A stretch of DNA of 64,000 bases from NCBI GenBank assembly GCA_902685375.1, contig LR738541.1:620001-684000 (forward strand), written 5' to 3'. Origin of the DNA: Neostethus bicornis. Lineage: Eukaryota; Chordata; Actinopteri; Atheriniformes; Phallostethidae. Below the pieces are notes generated by a model. It ran no database searches. It saw nothing but the letters and a program-made list of their open reading frames with translations, and was not told where the DNA came from. The first letter of the stretch is position 1; each line of letters starts with the position of its first letter. Positions 24,244-35,178 of the stretch are shown piece after piece. The position numbers were made by a program, and so were the translations under genes.

Positions 24244-25049
24244 AAGTAACATGATTGGTCAGAATTTTTTATTTATTTTTTTTTACAAAAAATGCTTCTC
24301 ACACAAGCAAAATTACTTTTCACACAAATGAGGCATGAGAATGAGAAAATAATTAAAAAACAAAGCAGCTGTGTGTGTGAGGGTGAGTGCACCTGTACCT
24401 CACAGTGTATCCAGTACAACTTGTGTGATGTTGTACGGTCATTACCTAGTCGGGACAGATAACATATGGGATCCGTTTATGTGTGTGTGTGATGCCTCGT
24501 GGGGGATTGGGTGGACTAAATGGACCGAAGGACAGAGTGATATTAAGGTCTTACTCTGCTAGTTCCTTTTTCTAGAAGTTTTAGGATGATAATGATGAAG
24601 ATGACTCATTTGTCAACCCATAGTTCACATCTTCATCTGATGCTCCTCTCTTTCTTCTTGTCCTCGTTCTTTCCGCTCTTCCTCACTGCATTCTTCCTTC
24701 GCTCGCTTCGTCTCAGCCAATTTAAAATGACTTACAGGCATTAAGAAGTATTTTTTGTTTTCTTTTTTCTCTGATAGAAAACTTTTAGAAAAGAAAAGGG
24801 ACAAAGAGAGAAACGGAAATACACGACTATCAGGACACAAGTAATGATCAACAGAAGATAAGATTGTTCTTTCCTAGTTTGGATTTTACTAGTTTTATTC
24901 TGGGTTTAAGTCATTTTAGTCAGAATTTTGTTATATATGTTAAATTTTTTTTTCTATATTTATCCTGGATTTATTAACTTTTTAATAAATTTTATTACAT
25001 ATATATATTAGATTTTTAAGCTTTCTTCAATTCAATTTAAATTTAATTC

Positions 25050-25330
25050 AATTCAATTTTATTTAGCCCAAAATCACAGAATTTCCGTCTCATTTGGCTT
25101 CACACAAAAAAGAGGAATGTATTAACACAAATATACAGCAATAAAAATAACTAACAAATGCTAACTAAACAAGACTAGCACATTTATGCCCTTAGACTAT
25201 CCTTCTCGGTGAGGAAAAACTCCTAAAAAACCCATCAGTGGGGAAAAAAATAAGAAACCTCGTGGGGATCCACATGAAAGAGAGATCCCTCCCCCGGGAC
25301 GAGCAACCAATGTGTCAAAGATTATTGTTT
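25050..25330 (-). mobile_element. Dispersed fish repeat, TTTTATTTAGCCC type
   Basis: It opens TTCAATTCAATTTTATTTAG, then CCCAAAATCACAGAATTTCC, and later GAGGAAAAACTCC and AGAAACCTCGTGGGGATCC. This arrangement is a common reverse-oriented repeat in fish genomes, probably the 3' part of a retroelement. The family is not assigned. Confidence 0.55.
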
Positions 25331-25435
25331 AAATATTATTTTATTCTACTCTACAGCTAAATATCTAAAGAAGTCAATAGAAGTTCTTCATCCTGATAGT
25401 TACACGGGAGACTCCTATTCTGTATTATATTAGAA

Positions 25436-25858
25436 AAGGTGGAAGATTTTAAGTACTTACGATCAACAGTCCAGAGCAATGGAGACTGTGGAAAAGAGGT
25501 GAAGAAGTGTGTGCAGGCAGGCTGAAACAGATGGAGACTGAGGACACAGGAAACAGAGATGGAGATAGCAGAGATGAAGATTCTGAGGATCTCTCTGGGA
25601 GTGACCAGGATGGACAGGATCAGAGGAACAGTATATGTTAGAGGTTTTAGAGATAAAGTCAGAGAGGCCAGACTGAGATGGTTTCGACATGTGCAGAGGA
25701 GAGAGAGGGGGTATGCTCGATTTGGAACCACCCGAAAGAGGCCAAGAACAAAGAGGAGGTTCATGGATACAGTGAAGGGAGACATAAAGATAGTTGGTGT
25801 GACCGAAGAAGATGCAGGAGATAGGGTTAGATGGAAGAAACCAACTTGCTGTGGCGAG
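25436..25858 (+). mobile_element. LINE-A copy with internal deletion
   Basis: It runs from GTGGAAGATTTTAAGTACTT to AACCAACTTGCTGTGGCGA. A deletion removes the KVSGVMCDRRVSAKMKGK to ALRK part. What remains codes EMKILRISLGVTRMDRIRGT and RFMDTVKGDIKIVGVTEED. The GAA tail is missing. Confidence 0.82.
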
Positions 25859-26871
25859 TATATGAAACTTTACATCTGATTTTGATCACTTTTTTGGACT
25901 TCAGCAACTTTATATTAGATTTAATTGGTTTTATTCTGTTTTTTTTTTTTTTTTTCATCATCCTGTTCTTGATCTTCCTAACCATATTCCGAATTCTTTC
26001 TGAGACAGCATCAGCAAAATAAAAGTAAAACTTTTGACTCTTTCTTAGAATTTGGGACATAAATTGACCTCGTCTACCATTTTTGCCGACCTGAACAGGT
26101 TATTTTTTTTCTTGTTTCTTTCTTATTTATGACATGACCGATGGATTCATCTGTTTTTCTCACATTAGCAGTTTTTCTCATCTCTGGCGAAAATGTGAGA
26201 CCTAACAGTTGTGCTTTGTTGTGTAAAAGTGATGCCATGGCTTTTCTACTGTAACGCTGTCAGATATGCACTTTTATGTGCTGACAATCACGTCGTAACA
26301 CCTCCGCAGAGACGGTTGTCATAGTGAGACCCATCTCAAGCATCACACATATTGTCTGAACATCAGTTTGACTCAACCGCATTTCACTGAGCTCATTTCG
26401 AAATGTCTTTACAAAGCATAAAAAGAGAAATGCACACTGATGCTGGAAGAGCCGCAACGTCACACCTGCTTCACACTGAATATTTTACTCTCCAATTTCT
26501 CACCAATGACTCTTCTACTCGCTTCTAACTCCCAGTCAGGCTGATGGCAGGCGGCCAAATGGTGCTGGCCAATCCATAAAATCTCCGTCCTCTGCTATCA
26601 AGCACTGACTAAAACACATTGAAACCATAAGCTGTCGGATAAAATGGGTGATATTTGATGGTTTTGAACCTATAGGGTGGGAAATATTATGGCTAATTTA
26701 CTGTTCTACTTTATTTATGGTTTTTAACTGGATCGATTATTTTTGGGTGTCATTTGTGGGATATTTGGTTCTGGGAAGCTATAGTTTGAGTCCTGAAGGT
26801 TGACGGTATAGCCGTCACCTTTAAACCATTGAGGAAGACTCCTATCCTTCCAAACTGCTCTTCATTTTCAG

Positions 26872-27260
26872 ACCCATTTGTTCTGTATTGGACCGATATT
26901 GGTCCAATATCGGTCCAATATTGGACAAATCGGTCCAACATTTGACAAATATTTGTCAACCCATTGGGTCCAACCCAATGGCAAAAATGTGGACCCAATG
27001 GGTCCAACCCAATGGGTCCAATGGGTTGGACCCATTTGTCCAACCCAATATTGGTCCAATATTGGTCCAATATTGGTCCAATATTGGTCCAATATCGGTC
27101 CACTATTGGACCGATATTGGACAAATCGGTCCAATATTTGACAAATATTTGTCAACCCATTGGGTCCAACCCAATGGCGAAAATGTGGACCCAATGGGTC
27201 CAACCCAATGGCTTCAATGGGTTGGACCCATTTGTCCAACCCAATATTGGACAAATGGGT
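26872..27260. repeat. Fold-back array of CCAAT/ATTGG motifs
   Basis: This 389-bp block has inverted ends ACCCATTTGT and ACAAATGGGT. Between them are about 16 CCAAT and 12 ATTGG pentamers, including the perfect palindrome CCAATATTGG repeated in a row at 27045-27095. Two direct units share GGACAAATCGGTCCAA at 26923 and 27119 (196 bp apart). Both strands stay open in several frames only because of the repeat composition. Confidence 0.9.
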
Positions 27261-27360
27261 TTGAGCCCCAGAACGTCTCTTCCAATAGGGTTCTATGAAG
27301 CTTAAACCTGATTTAACTGTTGAAACTTTTCAACATATTCAATTCCTTTGTTTTGTTTAA

Positions 27361-27773
27361 TTCCGTTCCGTTTTGTCGTCTTCCGCTCATCCGGGTCTGG
27401 TTGCAGGGGCAACAGCCTCAGACAGGAAGCCCAGGCTTCTCTCACCCTGGTTGCATCCTCCAGCTCACCCGGAAGGATCCCAAGTCGTTCCCCGACCAGC
27501 TGTGAGACATAGTCTCTCCAGCGGGTCCGAGGTCTGCCTCCTGGTCTCCTACCGGTGGGACGTGCACGAAACACCTCACCAGCGAGGCGCTCGGGGGCAT
27601 CCTGACCCAAACCACCCCATCTGAGTGAGAGCCCGGCCACCTTGCGGAGGAAGCTCATTTCGGCCGCTTGTATTGATGTATTCACCACCCACAGCTGGTG
27701 ACCATAGGTGAGGGTAGGCACGTAGATCGACTTGTAAATCGAGAACTTTGTTTTTCGGCTCAGCTCTTTTGTT
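27361..27773 (-). mobile_element. LINE-B copy, deleted
   Basis: The reverse strand reads IYVPTLTYGHQLWVV then, after a deletion, RWRDYVSQLVGERLGILPGE and the tail ending CGGAACGGAA. It lies about 340 bp before the first ptprt exon, antisense to the gene. Confidence 0.85.
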
Positions 27774-28115
27774 TAGGAAATAAAGCAAATTCCATCTAAT
27801 TTAAAGTCAGTCGAATTGCCTAAAATCTATCTCGAGTTGATGAAGAGGAAGAATTTGTCGATTGGTCCCTGCTTCATTGCCCCGCAGCAGGCAACCTTTA
27901 CAGGGCCGATGTTGGCATCTGTTGTCTAAAAGCAGCCAGGATAGGCTTCGCAGTTTTGAATACCAAACAATTTTTTTCACTTTTTTTGCTCCACAAATTT
28001 TCTTTAAACTGAGGAAAGGCACTAGATACCGCCAGCGAAGAAACACTTGAAACCGAATTTCCGAAGTTTGCGATTTGTGTAACTTTCTGATTGACTTTTT
28101 CCGGTGTTTCTGCAG

Positions 28116-28276
28116 GTTCTTTTATGATGGTGAACGCATCAGGCCGGGCATCGGGTCAAAAGGCTCACCTTTACATGCCCACTCTAAAGGAGAACGACAC
28201 CCACTGCATCGACTTTCTTTACTCTCTGTCCAGCCGGGATGGAGCCAGCCCAGGAACGCTCAATGTCTACATAAAG
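28116..28276 (+). CDS. ptprt: ptprt exon: MAM domain, first part seen
   Basis: Coding exon of a type IIB receptor tyrosine phosphatase, a cell-surface homophilic adhesion receptor. It enters in phase 1: a G from the previous exon plus GT makes Gly, then SFMMVNASGRASGQKAH follows. It runs 53 full codons to NVYIK. The acceptor is TTTCTGCAG and the donor AAAG followed by GTGGGT. Visible MAM features are the conserved KENDTHCIDF block with its cysteine and two N-glycosylation sequons (NAS, NDT). Residue choice (SGRASGQKAH, TLKENDTH, SSRD) fits PTPRT better than PTPRM or PTPRK as I remember them. If the donor were skipped, the frame would stop at 28318. It ends in phase 0 and continues at 29794. 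Unusually, these two pieces appear to be one exon in mammals. Confidence 0.9.
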
Positions 28277-29793
28277 GTGGGTTTCAGAGTTTTTGAGGAG
28301 AGAAACATGAAGGGTTAGATTGATATGTGACGTGACTCAGGAACCAAATGGGTAAAACAAAAAGAGTCTTGGTGAAGTTAGCCTTAAGGCTCTGAGTGTG
28401 AATCGATAGAAGACATGACTGATAGGTGGGTAAACAAACAAGCCCATGAGTGGGCACTCTCATGAGTCACAAAGGGTCCTAAAATTTGATCGAAGAGTTT
28501 GACCAGGATCAGATGGGCAGTGTGTTTGGCATGCTGTCTCATGGAGAAAAGTATACTTGTTTTCCCACAAGGTTTAACTTAGGTTAACTTTTAGTTTGTC
28601 CACCACGCTGTACAAATGAAGTCCATCTGCAATGATTTTTGTTATACAAGGATTTATAAATAAATTTCAACTGAATTGAAAGTAAAATGCAAAAGTGTTC
28701 AAAACCTGCCCAAAAAAAAAAATTAATGGAGAAACTGTAATTTTATTGGTTGAAAATAAAAGTCGGAAAATGTTTCTACAACAGGCATGGTCAAACCACG
28801 GCGCGCAGGCCATATGTATCCCGTTAAACGGTTTAATCCGGCCCACCCAACGTAAAAAACTTAAATAAATAAACCTTGTAAATGTTTCATTTCCCTTGCA
28901 ATTCTGATGTTTCCTCGCCAGATGGCGCACTGTAGATATATTGGCTTTGTTGAGAAAACAACAACACTGCTCCCATTAAAATGTGTGTGTCTCCGTGATG
29001 CGCATACTGTCAAAATAAACAGTGTGCACAAATATGGAAAGCCATCTGACCCAATACACTCACGTAAACAAGCATGTTAGATGTTAAAACAAGCAAAATG
29101 TTAAATCAAGTGCTTAGATTTCAAACCTAGCGCCGCTAATTGAACATTTTTAAGCGCTATCGCACTAGATTTCAAACCTAGCACCGCTAAATTTGAAATT
29201 TAACGCTCTTGATGTAACATTTAGCGCGCTTGTTTAAAATCTAGCGCGCCATTCTATTGGTCTACTCTAGCGGTTACCAAAGTATGCCATCCATCTCCTC
29301 CTGTTCCGGCCCCTTGGTCAAATGTTAGAACTCAATGTGGCCCGTGAACCAAAAAGTTTGCCCAACCCTGATCTTCTACATACAAGCTAGTGGTAAATGT
29401 TAGAATTACAAGAACGATATTTAAAGAGGTTGGTCTATTAAATTTATTTGAACGCTACTCCCGATTAATAAGCCTAAGAAGTCCAAATACAGAATTGTGT
29501 GATTAATAGATAGAAAAATAAAATGAGAAAAACTTGGCAAATGGGTGGAAATATGAAAAAGGACATAAAGAATGAAAAAAAAATTGAAAATTAAACAAGT
29601 AATTTGTATCAAATGATTTAAATTTTCTTCTTTTTCTAACTGCGATGATGTTAGAAGACAGTTTGTATTGAAATGCTGAGATTTATTAAATTAAAACACC
29701 TCATTAAGTAAAACTACTTCACTAAATTTTTCAGTTTGGCTACTTTTTTAAATCTTTTTTCTGCTTTGTGGTTTATTTTCTGGCTTCTTACAG
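28277..29793 (+). other. ptprt: Intron inside the MAM coding block
   Basis: This 1517-bp phase-0 intron begins GTGGGT and ends TTCTTACAG. It separates codons for YIK and VNGG, which are adjacent in the protein family. The exon junction left after splicing is AAAG joined to GTGAA, a proto-splice type context, and AGGTG occurs at both borders. It contains the transposon remnant at 28782-29370. The remaining 28277-28780 and 29371-29793 hold nothing I recognise. Confidence 0.85.
28782..29370 (-). mobile_element. GTGGGCAAAC-family element, copy 3, inside the extra MAM intron
   Basis: The ends are CAGGCATGGTCAAACC and, inverted, CAGGGTTGGGCAAACTTTTT. The interior is the inverse of copy 2 (TAGATTTCAAACCTAGCGCC, AGCGCGC). 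A clean 8-bp duplication is not visible; TTCTACA occurs near both borders. Confidence 0.75.
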
Positions 29794-29904
29794 GTGAATG
29801 GAGGCGTTCAGGGCAACCCGGTGTGGAACGCCTCAGACACAGTTACTGAAGGCTGGGTGAAAGCTGAACTGGCCATTTCTACATTCTGGCCCAACTCCTA
29901 CCAG
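29794..29904 (+). CDS. ptprt: ptprt exon: MAM domain, middle part
   Basis: This exon has 37 whole codons, phase 0 at both ends, from VNGGVQGNPVWN to TFWPNSYQ. The acceptor is CTTACAG and the donor CCAG followed by GTACAC. It codes the MAM core strands around the GNPVWNAS sequon and the WVKAELAIS block, which is strongly conserved in PTPRT, PTPRM and PTPRK. The TEGWVKAELAISTFWP wording is the PTPRT version as I recall it. Together with the preceding exon it makes 272 nt, the size I remember for the single mammalian exon 3. There is no frameshift and no in-frame stop. Confidence 0.93.
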
Positions 29905-30408
29905 GTACACAACCTTTCTGTGGTTCAACACACAAAAAATACCAACAGGGAAAAAGAAAATAGATGAAAAAGTTTCCACGTAAACTTGTTTTTTTCCCCA
30001 CAATTCACATTTTTCCACATTCCACTCTCAAGTAGCCACTTTTTTCTTGCGTTTTAATGAGATATCCATCAACATTTGTATTATAAACCTTGTTTTTAAG
30101 AAATATGTTGAACGCAATTAGCGGAAAAATGTTACTAAAGCCACTAGAATGTGTTGCATTGCAGAAAGTATCCGGAATGAAATGAGAAGGGGGCTTAAAA
30201 ATCAGCCGCATCAGTTCTGTAGGGCTCTTCAGATTACTCTACAGCATGAATTATATCAGCAGATAATGAAACAAGAGCTAACTAACATGCAGAGAGAGGT
30301 TTTAGAAGGTTATTCAGTCCACTCATGAAGAACCACTCTGATAAATAACAAAGAAGAAAATCTAATTCAGGGATTAAAAGAAGACTTTAATGGAATAGTT
30401 TGCTTTAA

Positions 30409-30430
30409 AAATATCTATCTATCTATCTAT
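30409..30430. repeat. ATCT microsatellite
   Basis: Four to five ATCT units abut the tail of the LINE-B piece at 30431. Confidence 0.9.
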
Positions 30431-30855
30431 GTTCCGTTACATCGTCTTCCGCTTATCTGGGGCTGGGTCGCGGAGCCAAAGACGGGCAGCCCAGGCTACT
30501 CTCACCCCAGATGCATCCTCCAGCTCAACCGGAAGGATTCTGAGTCGTTCCCCTGCCAGCTGTGAGACATAGTCTCTCCAGCGAGTCCAGGGTCTGCCTC
30601 TTGGTTTCCTCCTGGCGGGACATGCCCGAAACATATCAACACCGAGGTGCTCCTGGGGCATCCTGACCAGATACCCGAACCACCCCATGTGGCTCCTCTC
30701 GACTTGGAGTAGGAGCGGCTTGACACTGAGCTCCTCCCGGATAGCCCAACCACCCTGCGGAGGAAGCTCATTTTGGCCGCTTGTGTCTGCGATCTCATGT
30801 TTTCGGTCTCTACCCACTGCTGGTGACCATAGGTGAGGGTTGTAATGTAGATCTA
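30431..30855 (-). mobile_element. LINE-B copy, left arm of inverted pair
   Basis: The reverse strand codes pieces of QAAKMSFLRRVVG, HMGWFGYLVRMPQEHL and RWRDYVSQLAGERLRILPVE. The tail is at 30431 (GTTCCGTTAC on the plus strand). A part of about 35 bp around LSLRDRV is lost. Confidence 0.85.
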
Positions 30856-31118
30856 GAGAAGCCAGATGGGGTGGTTCAGGCATCTTGTGCCTCCCGAGCG
30901 CCTCGCTGGTGAGGTGTTTCAGGCACTACCCACCGGGAGGACTTCAAGAGGCAGACCCCAGACCTGCTTGAGAGACTGTCTCACAGCTGGACGGGGAATG
31001 ACTCGGGATCCTTCCGGGGAGCTGGATGATGCAGCTTGGGTGAGAGAAGCCTGGGCTTCCCATCTGAGGGTGTTGCCCCCGTAACCCAGCCCCAGATAAG
31101 CGGAAGACAACGGAACGG
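30856..31118 (+). mobile_element. LINE-B copy, right arm of inverted pair
   Basis: It starts abruptly at AGAAGCCAGATGGGGTGGTT and runs to AAGACAACGGAACGG. It codes MGWFRHLVPPERLAGEVFQA onward with small deletions. It directly abuts the opposite-strand piece, making a long imperfect inverted repeat. Confidence 0.85.
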
Positions 31119-31827
31119 AAAAACATCTATACACATATATTTGCGCATGGTGCCAAAATTTAAGGGATGTTCGTATGTAACTTTAATATAATAATCTGTG
31201 ATTGTATCATAATCCCGATTACCTTTCAATAAATCCTTGGTATCGTCATCATGTGTGCCAAATAGATGTCTGTATAGCTTGTTTCCTGTATGTCAGTTGT
31301 AACTTTAATGACCCTATTTTTTCTGCATTTTTTAGCAAGTTAAAGGTAAAAAAAATCCCGCTGTGTTTCTTTATCTAGAGCGTTTCACATACACCATATT
31401 CCATCTAATGATCGAGACGTGTTTGGGAAATAAAAGCACCCCTGTGTTGCACAGATACACGCTGCTACAACAACCAAAGTGCACTAAATGTTTGTGCGAC
31501 TCCTTGTTTTTCACTTTAATTGCAAGTAACATTTCTAGCAGAGATGCTATTTTATTTCTCTTTAAAGACCAAAAGCACCTGCTCAAATTGGAGCACAAAT
31601 GACAAGTTTTAGTCCTTCTTTTTTTTTAGTTTAAATTCTTGTAACGTTGAGCACAAAACGGAAACTACTGTAATGATGTGCTTTTATTAACTTTATTTTC
31701 TGGTCTCTGGTTTTGAAGATAAGGGTTTTTCTGTTTAATCTATTCAGTGAATTAAAGTGATACAAAGACATGGACGAAAGTCAATAATTACATGACGTTC
31801 AAAAAAATTTTTTTTTAAATGGTATTA

Positions 31828-31990
31828 AATTCATTCCTCATGGGGAATTACTTTTTCTGCATTGCACTGCAGCAGGCAGCCAATGACGGCACCAATGGTG
31901 GGAGCAAAGGGGGTTAGATGTCTTCTCCAGCCACTCTTAGGCATGGCCCCATTGGGAATCAAACAGCATCTCCTGGTTCAAGAATGGACC
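31828..31990 (-). mobile_element. Decayed SINE-A
   Basis: Recognisable blocks are TTCATTCCTCATGGGGAA, CACTGCAGCAGGCAGCC, GGCACCAATGGTGGGAGCA and TTAGATGTCTTCTCC, all in reverse orientation and with many changes. Confidence 0.65.
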
Positions 31991-32359
31991 CTCCACCACT
32001 TAGCTAGTCCACTTATCTATTGTTTGACAGTGACTTGTGTGGGGACTGAAAACTGTCACTGTCTAAAGGCAGGGTACACCCTGGACAAGTCGCAGTGTAA
32101 TCCCTGGGATCTGTTTTTGCATTCATCTATTCATTATATGAATTGTAACTGACGATATGTAGTGGATGTGCTGCAGTCCATCCAGGCAGGGTACACCCTG
32201 GTTAACATTTGAGTATCGCACACTCCTGATAAAACATGGAAAAGGACTTAATAGTAAAAAAAAAAAAAAAATGGAGAAAAATAAAGTAACATAAAATTAA
32301 TCAAAATAAAGTAAAAAAAGTAAGGGTTAGTATTTTGCACTGACATTTTCAGTTCAATG

Positions 32360-33038
32360 TTTCGTTTGTTTTGTCGTCTCCTGCTCATCCGCCTCAGACG
32401 GGTAGCCCAGGCTTCTCTCTCCCCGGCTGCATCCTCCAGATCACCCGGGAGGATCCCAAGTCATTCCCCGGCCAGCCGTGAGACATAGTCCATCCAGCAG
32501 GTCCGGGGTCTGCCTCTTGGTGTCCTCCCGGTGGGACGTGCCTGAAACACCTCACCAGCCTGGCGCCTGAGGGGTATCCTGACCAGATGCCCGAACCACC
32601 CTATCTGGCTACTCTCGACCTGGAGGAGGAGCGGCTCGACACCGAGCTCCTCCCGATTGGCTGAGCTCCTCACCCGATCTCTGAGTGAGAACCCAGCCAC
32701 CCTGCAGAAGAAGCTTATTTTGGCCGATTGTATCCGCGATCTCATTCTTGGTGACCATAGGTGAGGGTTGGAACGTAGATCGACTTGTAAATCGAGAGCT
32801 TTGTTTTTCGACTTAGCTCTCTCTTTACCACGACGGACCGATGCAGCGTCCTAGTTATTGCTGACGCTGCACCGATCCATCTTTCGATCTCCCGCTCCAT
32901 CCTTCCCCCACTCGTGAACAAGACCCCGAGATACTTTAACTCCTCCACTTGGGGCAGGACCCTGACTCTGACCTGCAGGGGGCATTCCACCCTTTTCCAG
33001 GCGAGGACCATGGTCTCAGATTTGGAGGCGCTAATTCA
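32360..33038 (-). mobile_element. LINE-B copy, long
   Basis: The reverse strand runs from the MVLAWKRVECPLQVRVRVL region through EEFKYLG-type, ERWIGAASAITRTLHRSVVV and IYKSIYVPTLTYGHQ. A small deletion follows, then RMRSRIQSAKISFFCRVAGF and RPRTCWMDYVSRLAGE, ending with the 3' tail at 32360. It is comparable in extent to the 7625-8380 copy. Confidence 0.87.
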
Positions 33039-34039
33039 GTTCAATGTGTTCCCAAAAAAATCTAAGACAGGATCCGTTCCGGCATAGAAAATGGCATTTT
33101 TTTGCCTGCCCTATTTATGTTGCTTTTTAATTGACTAGGAAAGAAACTATCACCCTTGTCTAGGGTGTACCCTGCCTCTTTGAAGCTTCCAAACTGGTTT
33201 ATGCTTCAGCTTTGTGCCTCTTTTTGTTAGAAGAGGTACATATTTTGGAAAGTGGATGGATAGATAAATTACTGCCTTCAGTCAGGACAAAAGCAAAGGG
33301 ACAATTTTATATATTTTTTTGAGATTCCAGCAGCGATCACTCAAACACTCTGAGGGGAAAAAAAAAACCTGTGAAGTTTTCTTTCAACAACAACAAAAAA
33401 AAAAGCTATGTGAGTGTCTCCTAAGACACTTGTCATGCCTGCAAGAGGAGCCGAAATTTATTCTTTGAAGGAAGAGAGATCTTTAGTATTCAGACTGAGT
33501 CACAACTCATACACATCCTGACAAGCACACCACGGCACTAAGTGCGTGTTTGTGTGTCTCCGGTGTGTATTTTCCGTGCTTGTATATGTGTGGGTCAGGG
33601 GAGCGTGGCCCCTTGGCTGGCTTTCTGACTGCCTGTCACATATCTTCGGGAATGTAAAGACTGGTGTGATGGAAAAAAGAAATGAAGACTGACGGAAAAG
33701 CACATTCACAAGAAGAAAATAACAGCCGGATACAGACAAAGGCTAAACGCGGAGTGATAAAGGGGAGAATAGAAGTGCATGAAGTGATGGAGAATAGGAG
33801 GAATGAGGAGGAAAGGAAGGAAAAATGAGTGAGGAGAAAGAGACGCGGCATATGTGGCTGACATACGGATGGAGACAGAATTGATGAAGTGAAGAGAGGA
33901 ATAGTTGCTGACTTTTTACTGGAAAATTCCCCCGGGGTTCCAACATGAGCTTCACAGGGACATCAAGATGTTGCAGTCTGTTCCGGAAAGAAACTGGGGG
34001 GGCGCACATTTTTCAAACACACACAAAAATTTTTTTTTA

Positions 34040-34100
34040 GATATATTATATAAAAGTATATATAAATATATATATATATATAAAATAAATATAAAATTAT
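34040..34100. repeat. TA-rich simple repeat
   Basis: Alternating TATATA runs interspersed with AAATA. Confidence 0.9.
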
Positions 34101-35061
34101 TCGTGACAATATGTGTCTGTTTTTGGTGACTTCTTCATTATGTTTCCTTATGCCAGTTCCTTATGCCGGTTCGGCAGCCTTCATTTAATTGTGCCAGGAT
34201 GTTACTACTGCCAAAAACACCTAGCTTATAGCTACTATCAAGATGGGTGCGGCAAGTTTCATGACGTTTGCACTTTTCAGACAAATGCTTCAAGTCACTC
34301 ACCCCTGTTGATATCCACACCTTTTCAGTTGCTGCTGAACTAAACAATAAGCAGGGGAAACAAAAGAAAGTGTTTCTCATCCAGTTAGCCACCGCCATTT
34401 TTCATAGACCTTCATTATTCTCTCACATAAAAACGGCGGCGATCTCCACTGTTTTGTTGCACAGTCAAATCTGGGGTGTCCAGTCCAAGCTCCTTCACTC
34501 TCCTTTTTTCTTCTTTAGAATGCTTAGAAAACGAATTCTGTAGAAAGGAGGACACTGAATTCTCTTTAAAAAAAACCCTAGCATTGTTAGCAACTGAACT
34601 AGCTTCCGACGCAGTGATGAAGACTCCCAGAATTCCGCAGTGAAAAGAAAGGGCGTGGCGTGGGTGGGATTTATAGGTCAGCTTATGGCTAATTGATTGG
34701 TTCATGTAACAGACTGACAGAGAGGATAACCTATCACACACCCGATGGCGGAAAATCTCTGCGCCCCGCGGGCGTGGTTATGGTTTGCAATACACATGAA
34801 TGGGAAAAAATTTAGAGCTGACGTCACGTTTTTTCCATAAAAACCGGAAGCCACATACACACCAATACGTTTTCCTGGTGGGGCGTACCTACCCTGCACC
34901 CTCGTTCCGGTTTGCACAGGAAGTAATAAAATAAAATAAAATAAAACGGTGTGAAACATTATTAAAATGCATGTAATCTTCACATTCGACAGTTTGCATA
35001 CTTATAAACACATACATGTTTATGTCATGTATATATAGATATATATGCATATATATTTTTT

Positions 35062-35120
35062 GGTGGTCAGGTCAGGGGGGGGGCGGCGCCCCTGCGCCAC
35101 ACGTCACCAGCCGCCACTGT
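35062..35120 (-). mobile_element. hAT-like terminal fragment
   Basis: The reverse complement reads CAGTGGCGGCTGGTGACGTG then TGGCGCAGGGGCGCCGCCCC, which looks like a hAT end. The other end was not located, so the element's extent (perhaps into 33960-35060) is open. It finishes about 60 bp before a ptprt acceptor site. Confidence 0.5.
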
Positions 35121-35178
35121 TAAAACCCCAGACTCAACCTTTTTTCTCTCCGTTTTCCTTCCTGTCTTTTGCTTACAG

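Larger units (their letters stand above)
1..28115 (+). other. ptprt: Upstream intron of ptprt, 3' part
   Basis: This stretch lies before the first recognisable exon and ends in a pyrimidine-rich tract plus TGCAG at 28111-28115, so it is read as the 3' part of an intron of at least 28.1 kb. The exon expected next upstream, coding the start of the MAM domain, was not seen. Apart from the repeats listed separately, I recognise nothing in 1-1130, 2263-3340, 4330-4650, 4735-5950, 6935-7620, 8385-9600, 10860-11470, 11840-13020, 13620-14630, 15185-15690, 16595-17785, 18155-19060, 20610-21030, 22265-23675, 24245-25045 and 25860-26870. These are AT-rich, with poly-T or poly-A runs (for example 5766-5784, 8512-8530, 11060-11075). 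Confidence 0.75.
29905..35178 (+). other. ptprt: Intron between MAM exons
   Basis: This 5274-bp intron begins GTACAC and ends GCTTACAG. It carries a head-to-head pair of LINE-B pieces (30431-31118), a decayed SINE (31828-31990), another LINE-B (32360-33038), an AT-rich simple repeat near 34040-34100 and a hAT-like end at 35062-35120. In 31125-31825 and 33040-34030 I recognise no gene or repeat. The block 34130-35060 has the look of old dispersed repeat DNA, but I cannot assign it. A short AAAAT microsatellite sits at about 34927-34948. Confidence 0.85.

Noticed and set aside
26750..27305. Five overlapping open frames on both strands (NIGPILDQYW repeats)
   Set aside because: They arise from the CCAAT/ATTGG array, which lacks stops by composition; several frames on both strands cannot all be genes.
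28116..28318. Reading 28116-28318 as a terminal exon
   Set aside because: The frame runs past the donor only to a stop at 28318, whereas splicing to 29794 restores the MAM sequence exactly.
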